Shown one piece after another: positions 24,160-31,713 of a stretch of 64,000 bases of DNA (position 1 is the stretch's first letter; every line of letters begins with the position of its first letter). This DNA is from SR-FBR-E99 sp963732365 (GTDB taxonomy: Bacteria; Bacteroidota; Bacteroidia; Bacteroidales; VadinHA17), in assembly GCA_963732365.1 (NCBI GenBank), contig CAVSZC010000005.1, positions 620,001 through 684,000 of the forward strand, read 5' to 3'. The notes under the pieces are model-generated. The model did no database searches. It was given only the letters and a program-made list of their open reading frames with translations, and was not told the origin of the DNA. The position numbers and the translations under genes were made by a program.

Positions 24160-26543
24160 AAATACTCGTCAAGTAATTTACGGAAGCGGACATCATATTG
24201 CAAAGAATAGAGATCGGTGTTCATTTTCAGCCATGGCAAATCACGGTATCCGGTTTCAAGTGCCTTCTCTATTTGCTCAAGGGCTTCGGGGACCTTCCCC
24301 TGAATGCAGAGTAAGCCTGCAATCCGGAGATAGTTGGCGGAGTCTATCTCTACAGCCTTCCTGAGCATCTGTTCTGAATATTCCATATCACCCATACGGG
24401 CAGCCACTGCTCCAAGCGAGATATAAGTATCCGGATTATCAGGCCAGTTTTTCAACCAGTCGTCAGTAGCATATGTTCTGTACATCGAGAAATACTTGTC
24501 AGCCTCCCCCTTATTTCCTAGCAACTGATGATTTACTCCCAGGTTATACCAGGTGGTTAAGGTTTCACTCTGGTTTATTACAGGTATTCCTTCAATTGCT
24601 TCTATCGCTTCTTTGTATTTCCCCTGAAGACGGTAAGTATAGGACAGGCGGAAGAGGTTAAAGGTCAAGCCGGGACCTGTTTCCCGGCCCTTCTCAAAAG
24701 CTGTCTCAGCCTTGTCAAGGCTGTCAAGACACACCCATGCTGATCCCAGGTAAGCGTATGACCATGGATTCTGCGGATTGTCAGAGATCATTTTTTCAGC
24801 CCAGACCATTGCCGAATCAATGTTCCCTATATTTGTAAGATACAGCCACAAAAGACCTCCGTAGGTGATTGCTTGATTCGGGTTGATAGCCAGGGCTGCC
24901 TTGTATTCTGTCGCGGCTTCTTCATATTGCTTTGACATCTGGTAATAATAGCCGAGGTTGTTACGGTAAGCTGGGTCGTCAGGATAAAGATCGGTCAGCC
25001 TCTTTGTATACTCTATCCCCTTCGGGAGATTCTTCTCGACATGTATCTCGTAAAAACCGAGGATACCGTATTTTTCCTTGTCTGTAAGGTTGTCGACAGA
25101 CCTGACTGCCTGGCGGAGCAGCTCTTTTCCCGCTTCGGAATCAAATTTTTCGATAAGGATATTGCCCAGCGAGGCTTTTGCAGCCGTGAAGCCGGTATCG
25201 GCACGCAGTGCACTCTCATAATACTCTCTTGCAGCCTTAAAGTCAAGTTTGTAGTGTTTCTCAATTCCAAGGGAAAAAAGCTTCAAAGCCTCTAAGGATG
25301 ATGTGGTAACTTGTGTCAGAGGCTTGTCCTGCTGTGAGATCCTGTATCTTGATTCCCCGAGTCCTCTGCGTATCTTTTTACTCAGGTCGTCAATCTTCAA
25401 AAGAATCTCGTTCATGTCTTCAGCATAGAGTACCTCTGACTTAAGAAGGTCTCCTGTTTTTGTATCCTGTACTTTTGCCGTAACGACATACGTTCCGCCG
25501 GCTTCACTTATGCCGGGTACAATATAAATATCAACATTCTCCCTGGCCGCGATCTCCCTGCCAGTTTTATCGTCAATAAAAGTGTCCTTGCTGAGCTCCA
25601 TCCTCGATAAAGCTTCCATCATCCTTTGCCGCGGTAAAATATTAATATACCTTGACTGGCCGGTTGTGATAGAGAATGCCGTATAAAGTGATTTGTCGAA
25701 GACCGGATCACCGGTGGTGTTCTCAAAGTCGGTTATGACAATCCAGTCACGATTGTCAAAAGGGATATCGGTTGAGCCTGAAAATGTAAAGAGAAGTCCG
25801 AACAGCACCAGAAGTACAGGTATGATAAACTTCGGTTTCGCAAGAATAGAAACCACCCTTTCTGCGGCTGAGCGTTTCCTGACTACCCGGGTGGGTTTCT
25901 GTTCAGGCTTTTCAGCTTCCTCTTCATGACCTGGAGCGGAGGCGATGATTATGCCTTCAATGATACCCTTAACCGAAAGAGCGACTTTATTTATCTGATC
26001 GCGATAGATTGTATGGTTCAGATTGTCATGAGGGTTATCTTCCCGCATCCTGAGGGGTCTGTTCACCCCGGCAGATTTGTAAATGAATTCCACTCCGCGG
26101 AGAACACTTCCGGTTGCCGATTCGCATAGTTTTATATCTGCGTCGTCGAGATCATGAATTCTTACCGGCAACACCCTGCTTGCAACGTTACCGTTGGGGA
26201 GACGGATCTTCTGCCCGAACCTGTCACCGGAGGCCATGTCGATGAACGACTTGAACTCATGCTCCCAGGCAAATGACTTCGGATCACAGTAGGTACGGGA
26301 AATTATCGGGATGAAGACAAGGCATCTGAGCTTGTTTTTAAGAGAATCGCCTACATCGTGTGTCTCAAGAAGTCCGTCATGAGCATTACTGTCGAAGTAG
26401 ACCGTGATTTCTTCCTTGAAGGTTGCCTCAAGTTCACGGTTAAGGTTATCGACAAACTCGGTCACCCAGCCGTCATACTTATTATCCTTCTGGCGGTAAC
26501 TTATAAAGATGTCATATTCAAATCCAGTGACAATGCCAGACAT
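24156..26543 (-). CDS. TIR domain - TM - TolB/FlgO-like domain - TPR protein, paralog 2
   Basis: A 795-residue paralog of the protein at 15999-18440. The TIR domain (about residues 7-145; FEYDIFISYRQKDNKYDGW, SRTYCDPKSFAWEHEF) is followed by the same linker (NHTIYRDQINKVALSV), a TM helix (about 235-252, FIIPVLLVLFGLLFTF), a periplasm-type region related to TolB/FlgO (DWIVITDFENTTGDPVFDKS, with DIYIVPGISEAGGTYVVTAKV) and at least eight TPR units. The region after the TM helix differs strongly from paralog 1, whereas the TIR segments stay close, which suggests different selection on the two halves. It is monocistronic and convergent with the ABC gene. Confidence 0.87.
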   Translation of the reverse strand: MSGIVTGFEYDIFISYRQKDNKYDGWVTEFVDNLNRELEATFKEEITVYFDSNAHDGLLETHDVGDSLKNKLRCLVFIPIISRTYCDPKSFAWEHEFKSFIDMASGDRFGQKIRLPNGNVASRVLPVRIHDLDDADIKLCESATGSVLRGVEFIYKSAGVNRPLRMREDNPHDNLNHTIYRDQINKVALSVKGIIEGIIIASAPGHEEEAEKPEQKPTRVVRKRSAAERVVSILAKPKFIIPVLLVLFGLLFTFSGSTDIPFDNRDWIVITDFENTTGDPVFDKSLYTAFSITTGQSRYINILPRQRMMEALSRMELSKDTFIDDKTGREIAARENVDIYIVPGISEAGGTYVVTAKVQDTKTGDLLKSEVLYAEDMNEILLKIDDLSKKIRRGLGESRYRISQQDKPLTQVTTSSLEALKLFSLGIEKHYKLDFKAAREYYESALRADTGFTAAKASLGNILIEKFDSEAGKELLRQAVRSVDNLTDKEKYGILGFYEIHVEKNLPKGIEYTKRLTDLYPDDPAYRNNLGYYYQMSKQYEEAATEYKAALAINPNQAITYGGLLWLYLTNIGNIDSAMVWAEKMISDNPQNPWSYAYLGSAWVCLDSLDKAETAFEKGRETGPGLTFNLFRLSYTYRLQGKYKEAIEAIEGIPVINQSETLTTWYNLGVNHQLLGNKGEADKYFSMYRTYATDDWLKNWPDNPDTYISLGAVAARMGDMEYSEQMLRKAVEIDSANYLRIAGLLCIQGKVPEALEQIEKALETGYRDLPWLKMNTDLYSLQYDVRFRKLLDEYF

Positions 26544-26676
26544 CCCTGTTCTATTTGGTTCATTATCAAAGTTAACCTATAGCAGAGCTAAAAACAAATA
26601 TTTATTTTCCCGTGCTGATGCCGCTGAACATTAATGGCGGCTGAAATTATGAGAACATCTCTGAAAGGAGTTCCGT

Positions 26677-27072
26677 CTAAAACCAGGTATCAATCAGCAC
26701 CTGGCGGTCATGCTGAAATTCTGTGGCCCTGTATGACACTGACGAGTCGTTCTCGATATGATAGATCCAGTAACCTGAAACAACACCCGGGTTATAGAAG
26801 GTTCTTCGTAAATATAGCCTGTCACCCTCACTGAATTCACATTTCTTGCCCTGCGCCGATATTTTCCCGTAGATGTTCTCGAGTGATGTCTTGATCCATA
26901 TGATGTTGGGGCCGTTGAGGTCTTCAGGGCCGGTATGGCGGTATTCTACAAATACCCCGACATATTTTCTGGTGATATAAAGTTCTTCTTCTTCAGGTAC
27001 GGCAGAAAATTTCTTCATCGTAGTACATGAGGAGATCGTTGCTATCAATATCAGTATCAAGAGTTTCTTCAT
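26677..27072 (-). CDS. hypothetical lipoprotein, 131 residues
   Basis: The N-terminus MKKLLILILIATISSCTTMK is a lipoprotein signal with Cys16. The mature part is predicted beta-rich (YITRKYVGVFVEYRHTGPED, LYLRRTFYNPGVVSGYWIYH). I recognise no family. It lies downstream of nothing on its strand and has no evident partner. Confidence 0.75.
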   Translation of the reverse strand: MKKLLILILIATISSCTTMKKFSAVPEEEELYITRKYVGVFVEYRHTGPEDLNGPNIIWIKTSLENIYGKISAQGKKCEFSEGDRLYLRRTFYNPGVVSGYWIYHIENDSSVSYRATEFQHDRQVLIDTWF

Positions 27073-27203
27073 CTCTGTGAGTTCTGATGCTACAATTGCC
27101 TGAGAGCTTACTCAGGTGGGTGTAAGATAAGAATAATACGGCTAAAATGGAAATCGAAAGTTACCTGATTACCTTCGGGTAAACGTCAGCAACTAATGGC
27201 AGG

Positions 27204-27980
27204 TCAATAGACCGGCGAAACTAATTCTTCCGTTGGCTCGTACATGCTGGCAGCGCTCCAGCGTATTCCCCGCTTAAGTATCTCGAGCGCCTCATCTACC
27301 TCCATATCTTCAGTCACGTGCCCCAGTGAGGAGTAGAAAACGCGTCCCTTACCGTACATTTTCTTCCAGACAACGGGCATGGTACATCCATCCACCCAGT
27401 AGTCATGGTCAGCGGAAAAGGCAGTTGTGGCAAGCACTTTTACATTGGGGTCAACATGCATGTAGTACTGTTCGCTGTGCATCCTGAAGTCAGCGAGCCC
27501 CCTGGTTACAGGATCCTCATGATCGGTAATTTTTACCGTGTACCCGATCACCCCTCCCGGATGTGCCACCCACTGTCCTCCGACCATATACTGGTATGCG
27601 GGATTGTTGCGGAAAGAATCAGCCAGCCCGCCATGCCAGCCCGCCAGACCGGTGCCGTTACTGACGGCATCCAACAGACCTTTCTCCTGTTCATTGCTTA
27701 TTTCTGCCATCGTAAAGATCTGGATGACAAGGTCGACGCTCTTCATGTAGGCTTCGTCGGTATAAATATCCAGTGAATGCGTGGTATCTGTCACAGCCCC
27801 TTCAGCCTGCAGCCAGGGGAGGAGCAGACCGACATATCCGGCAGGTTCATGCCCTTCCCAGCCGCCGGATACGATAAGCACTCTCCTCCCTTTCAGTTCC
27901 GGCAATGTCTCGTCATTCGAACAACCCTGATGGAGAAGCAGAATTAAAATGCAGAGCGTACAGAATTTCATTTTCGGCAT
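27204..27980 (-). CDS. ThuA-like domain lipoprotein
   Basis: A trehalose-utilisation-type ThuA protein of 258 residues with a class I glutamine-amidotransferase-like fold. A lipoprotein signal ends LLLHQGCS (Cys20). Diagnostic segments are VLIVSGGWEGHEP, NGTGLAGWHGGLADSF, GGQWVAHPGG, TRGLADFRMHSEQYYMHVDP and GKGRVFYSSLGHV. It diverges from a Gfo/Idh/MocA oxidoreductase across 85 bases; this pairing is common in Bacteroidota and suggests sugar (possibly keto-sugar) metabolism in the periplasm. An in-frame ATG nine bases downstream (MKFCTL) is an equally plausible start. Confidence 0.9.
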   Translation of the reverse strand: MPKMKFCTLCILILLLHQGCSNDETLPELKGRRVLIVSGGWEGHEPAGYVGLLLPWLQAEGAVTDTTHSLDIYTDEAYMKSVDLVIQIFTMAEISNEQEKGLLDAVSNGTGLAGWHGGLADSFRNNPAYQYMVGGQWVAHPGGVIGYTVKITDHEDPVTRGLADFRMHSEQYYMHVDPNVKVLATTAFSADHDYWVDGCTMPVVWKKMYGKGRVFYSSLGHVTEDMEVDEALEILKRGIRWSAASMYEPTEELVSPVY

Positions 27981-28065
27981 AAATTATTATATTAGTCCTT
28001 AGAAGATTTTCATTGCCGGTTGCCCGGCTGACCACAGTCATTTCTTTATCATAAAACTAGTTGAA

Positions 28066-29400
28066 ATGAACGAAAAAAGAAAGAAGTTTTCAAGGAGGCA
28101 ATTTGTTGGCAGTTCCGCAATCTCACTGGCAGGAATTATGATAATTCCGTCCGCTGCCTGCAATCGTTCCGGGGGGGCAAAAAAAGACCCCAATCTTGTC
28201 AGGCTCGGGTTCGTCGGCCTGGGCAGGCAGGCAATGTATCTTACTGACGGCTTCATAAGGATTCCCGGCGTTGAGGTACTGGCCGGGTGCGATGTGTACG
28301 GGATAAAGCGGACAAGGTTCGCAAATAAGGTAAATGCCTTTTACACTGAAGCCGGTAAGACGATCAGGGCAGAAACATATGAGAAGTATGGTGATCTGCT
28401 TGACAGGGATGATATTGATGCCGTTGTCATCTCAGTCCCTGACCATGCCCATGCGTTCATAGCTATCGCAGCACTTAAGGCCGGCAAGGATGTTTACCTG
28501 GAAAAACCAATGACCTTTACCATTTACGAAGGGCAGCAGCTTAAGAAGACGGTCCGTGAAACCGGACGAATACTCGGTGTCGGCAGCCAGCAGCGCTCAG
28601 ATGTCAGTTTCAGACATGCGGTAACTCTGGTTCAGACCGGTGCCATCGGCGCCATCTCAAGGGTGAATGCCTTTGTAGGGCCTCCCCCGAAGCCATACGA
28701 TCTGATTGAAGAACCTGTTCCTGCTGACCTGAACTGGGACCTGTGGCTTGGCCCTCTGCCGGGTAACATACACTATAACAGGGAGCTAAACCCTCCCATC
28801 TCTCTTGATCCGCCAATCGATGAAGAATACTGGGCTGGATGGAGATGGTACAGGGAGACCGGCGGGGGTTTCACAACCGACTGGGGTGCCCATATGTTTG
28901 ATATAGCACAGTGGGGACTGGGAATGGACGGCAACGGTCCGGTTGAGATATCGCCTGTTGGTGACGGCTCGGAGTTCATATCATGGAAATATGCGAACGG
29001 AGTCATAATGACATCTGAGCCATTCAACGAAATCAAAACCAGGGGAGTAAAATTCTGGGGCGAAAAGGGGTGGATCGAAGTGTCGAGGGAACATTTCGCT
29101 GCTTCAGATCCTGCATTAAACCCTCCTCAGCTTGCTGCAGCAGCTGATGAAGGGCCGTACGAAACGAAGATACCGCATCAGCTTGACTTCATAGAGGCAG
29201 TACGGAAGAGGACTGACCCTGTGGCCTCGGTGGAGAAAGGTCACAGCAGCTGTACAGTATGCACCCTCGGTAATATAGCCGTGGCACTGGGGAGAACCAT
29301 CAGGTGGGACCCGGCAACCGAAACCTTTACTGACGATGCGGATGGCGCAGCGACCGGGATGCTTCATTACAATTACAGAAAACCCTGGAAACTGATCTGA
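28066..29400 (+). CDS. Gfo/Idh/MocA-family oxidoreductase with Tat-like signal
   Basis: An NAD(P)-dependent sugar oxidoreductase family protein of 444 residues. The N-terminus has a twin-arginine motif (SRRQFVGSSAISLAG) and a possible lipobox Cys (PSAAC), so it is exported folded. The Rossmann segment VRLGFVGLGRQAMYL (about residues 45-59) and EKPMTFTIYEG, with the family's conserved lysine, follow. The C-terminal domain shows the GGGFTTDWGAHMFDIAQWGLG segment typical of exported Bacteroidota members. It is divergently paired with ThuA. The substrate is unknown. Confidence 0.92.
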   Translation: MNEKRKKFSRRQFVGSSAISLAGIMIIPSAACNRSGGAKKDPNLVRLGFVGLGRQAMYLTDGFIRIPGVEVLAGCDVYGIKRTRFANKVNAFYTEAGKTIRAETYEKYGDLLDRDDIDAVVISVPDHAHAFIAIAALKAGKDVYLEKPMTFTIYEGQQLKKTVRETGRILGVGSQQRSDVSFRHAVTLVQTGAIGAISRVNAFVGPPPKPYDLIEEPVPADLNWDLWLGPLPGNIHYNRELNPPISLDPPIDEEYWAGWRWYRETGGGFTTDWGAHMFDIAQWGLGMDGNGPVEISPVGDGSEFISWKYANGVIMTSEPFNEIKTRGVKFWGEKGWIEVSREHFAASDPALNPPQLAAAADEGPYETKIPHQLDFIEAVRKRTDPVASVEKGHSSCTVCTLGNIAVALGRTIRWDPATETFTDDADGAATGMLHYNYRKPWKLI

Positions 29401-29517
29401 TCAGTTGCCCTCTCTGTGCATCGCCCCTTGCCTCAAAATCTAAAAATGATGACTTGGAACTGCTGTAATGGTAAATCCTTACTTTTGGGAAGAATATAAT
29501 TCCTTAAATCAGTCTTA

Positions 29518-30472
29518 ATGGCGATAGGCATTATTGTCAGGCAGATTGCAGATACTTGCTATCCTCGTATTATCGGGCTGATTGCTTCCAGATCGAAGGT
29601 AATCACTTCAGCTTCAAAGGATTTCCTTGCCAGAATCATCTTCCACATCACCCTGCCGGCCATGCTGTTAACAAATTTCAGCCGCATTGACCTTACGCCA
29701 AGGCTTCTGTCAAACAGCCTCCAGGTACTTGTGCTTTCGATCTTCGTTTTGTTCTTTATGCTGCTGATCGGATGGCTGATATCGAAGATCGTGGGGCTAA
29801 AGGGAAGTTCTGCGTCGATCTTCAGGCTGCACAGCATGCTCGGTAATGTTATTTATCTCGGTCTTCCGGTCATCTCTTCACTCTTCGGGGAGGAGGGACT
29901 GCTTTACGGGAGCATTTTTGTTCTTGTTTCCAATATCCTGATGTGGACCATCGGCGTCGCAGTCATTACGCCCGGAACCTCTATCAGCATCAGAAAGAAC
30001 CTGGGTAAGAATATTTAATCTGAATACCATAGCAATCATCACTGGATTTATACTGTTCCTGCTTTCAATAAAGCTGCCGCCATTAATTCTCGACTCGGTC
30101 GGAGCACTCGGGGGACAAACACTTACCTCTCAATGATCTACATCGGAGCCGTGCTCTGGTTTGCTGACGGCAGAAAGATGATGAGAAACAGGACAGTATA
30201 TCTTCTGTCACTTGAACAGGCTGATAATTGTGCCGCTTATTATTCTCGGCATATTTACTTTGATAAGTCATTTCTTTCCCGCGCTGACGGACCGTAAGGT
30301 GGTTTCCGTTCTGGTGATGCAGGCAGCAATGCCCTGTATGGTAAACGTGGTGATCATGGTCAATATTCTGGGCGAGGACGACGGCATCGCAACTGCAAAC
30401 GTGTTTATCTCCACATTGCTGAGCGTTATTACCCTTCCGCTGATTCTTATGATGATCAGCATGATCTATTGA
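29518..30472 (+). pseudogene. AEC-family (auxin efflux carrier-like) transporter, broken by frameshifts
   Basis: The first 166 residues (29518-30018) match AEC permeases: LPAMLLTNFSRIDLTP, HSMLGNVIYLGLPVISSLFGEEGLLYG. Similarity then continues in another frame (30017 to about 30128, TIAIITGFILFLLSIKLPP), returns to the first frame (about 30130-30225, SMIYIGAVLWFADGRKMM) and ends in the second frame (30212-30472, IIVPLIILGIF, MQAAMPCMVNVVIM). At least three indels are needed to restore one 300-residue transporter. This is either a decaying gene or an assembly problem. An alternative is a shorter functional protein, which is unlikely given ten-helix topology. Confidence 0.85.
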
Positions 30473-30916
30473 ATTCACTTTCAGTGTATTATATCCTGCC
30501 AGAGACTACCCTCCATACACATCTTTCAATCATTATTTAATCACGGGGTCACATAAGTTGGCATGGAATTTAAATGTTATTCCGCAATAATATTTTACCT
30601 CTCAAAATCGTTCCGTTTGTCAAAATGACAAATTGCGGGAGCCAAACCCTGAAGTTCGTCTATCATTAAGCTAATGAGATCATTATGCAACTACTGACCG
30701 GGATGTTTCATTTTATCCCCGGTTTCCTGGTAAATATTGGCCGGTTTTTGACGAATGTCATCATAGCGTGTGCCACCTGTTTTCAATCGTAAATGAACTG
30801 ATGTTTTTCTTTGATCAGCGTCGCTTTAAGCATTCGCAAAAACCCATTATATGGGCTTTAGCCACTTGCAGCGGGCGCTTTTGATAACTATTTTTACACT
30901 GATAAAACAGATGGCC
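30473..30916. other. intergenic region before microprotein copy 2
   Basis: No convincing gene. It contains a dyad TTTGTCA-3 bases-TGACAAA at 30616-30632, operator-like, and TCTTTGATCA at 30808-30817, a motif shared with the region upstream of the other microprotein. The rest shows nothing recognisable. Confidence 0.4.
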
Positions 30917-31051
30917 ATGAAGACTTTTTATCAGATTGAATCGAAAGAAACCGGCATCGTCTTGCTGAGACGCCGGAAGATAGCTAAGGCATTGCGCCGA
31001 TGGCTTCGTGAAAACAACATCCCTTTTGAATATACATTTTGCCTTCTGTAA
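30917..31051 (+). CDS. 44-residue basic microprotein, copy 2
   Basis: Encodes MKTFYQIESKETGIVLLRRR followed by KIAKALRRWLREN and a tail ending EYTFCLL, 44 residues. It is a clear paralog of the product at 6747-6881, with which it shares about two thirds of its residues and exactly the same length, while the DNA has diverged at third positions. The ATG six bases upstream (MAM) and a longer frame to 30851 exist, but the paralog fixes the start here. The next gene begins 29 bases downstream on the same strand. The function is unknown. Confidence 0.76.
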   Translation: MKTFYQIESKETGIVLLRRRKIAKALRRWLRENNIPFEYTFCLL

Positions 31052-31079
31052 GAATTTGAATTGAGTTAAAAGAATAACT

Positions 31080-31706
31080 ATGAACATAGAAGTAACCGGA
31101 GATAATCCTGGTGTCATAAACAGTCAGTCACAGAACATGATATTTCAGAAGCATCTTTTGCTGAACGATAGCAAAATTGATCAACTCAATGCAGGGTTAG
31201 CCGATGAGGTACACACCGACCTGTTCAGTTTTCTTAATCAGTTGGGTATGGTTAATACCTCAGGATTGCTTGTCATTCCTGCCGGTCAGCATTATTTTTA
31301 CGATGCGGAAGACCTGAAAGGGGTGGAAACAGTCATAAATCTCAAGCAGCTCAACTATGTAAAGGAGATCAGAAATTTCCTTCATACAATCGCAAGCCTG
31401 CTGCCTCATAAAAGCAAATTTGTCGGGTGTTTTGTTGACAACAGATCGCAGAACGGTTTCCCTGACAAATACAACAACCTGCCGAAGCAGCTGTCGGAGA
31501 AGCTTGAGGCTTATGAAAACGGCATAGAGTCAAGAATACCCTTTATCAACAGGATGTACAGCTTCATTGACTCCAGGACCAACAGGTACCTGACAAAGAG
31601 GACGGTGTCACACCTGCTTGAGGAGTCTGGCCTGCAGCTGGTCAGCATGGCCGAACTAAACGGCCTGACCTATTTCTGCACTGAGAAAATCAAGCCTGCC
31701 GCATAA
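31080..31706 (+). CDS. conserved hypothetical, resembles N-terminal region of Bacteroidota sugar transferases
   Basis: A 208-residue cytosolic protein without a signal peptide. The segments LPHKSKFVGCFVDNRSQ, RIPFINRMYSFIDSRTNRYL and SHLLEESGLQLVSMAELNGLTYFCTEKI recall the methyltransferase-like N-terminal domain that precedes the catalytic part of some Bacteroidota exopolysaccharide sugar transferases. The catalytic sugar-transferase domain is absent. No SAM-binding glycine motif is visible. The similarity is from memory of the pattern and should be treated as tentative. It may be co-transcribed with the microprotein upstream. Confidence 0.55.
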   Translation: MNIEVTGDNPGVINSQSQNMIFQKHLLLNDSKIDQLNAGLADEVHTDLFSFLNQLGMVNTSGLLVIPAGQHYFYDAEDLKGVETVINLKQLNYVKEIRNFLHTIASLLPHKSKFVGCFVDNRSQNGFPDKYNNLPKQLSEKLEAYENGIESRIPFINRMYSFIDSRTNRYLTKRTVSHLLEESGLQLVSMAELNGLTYFCTEKIKPAA

Positions 31707-31713
31707 TCAGAGG

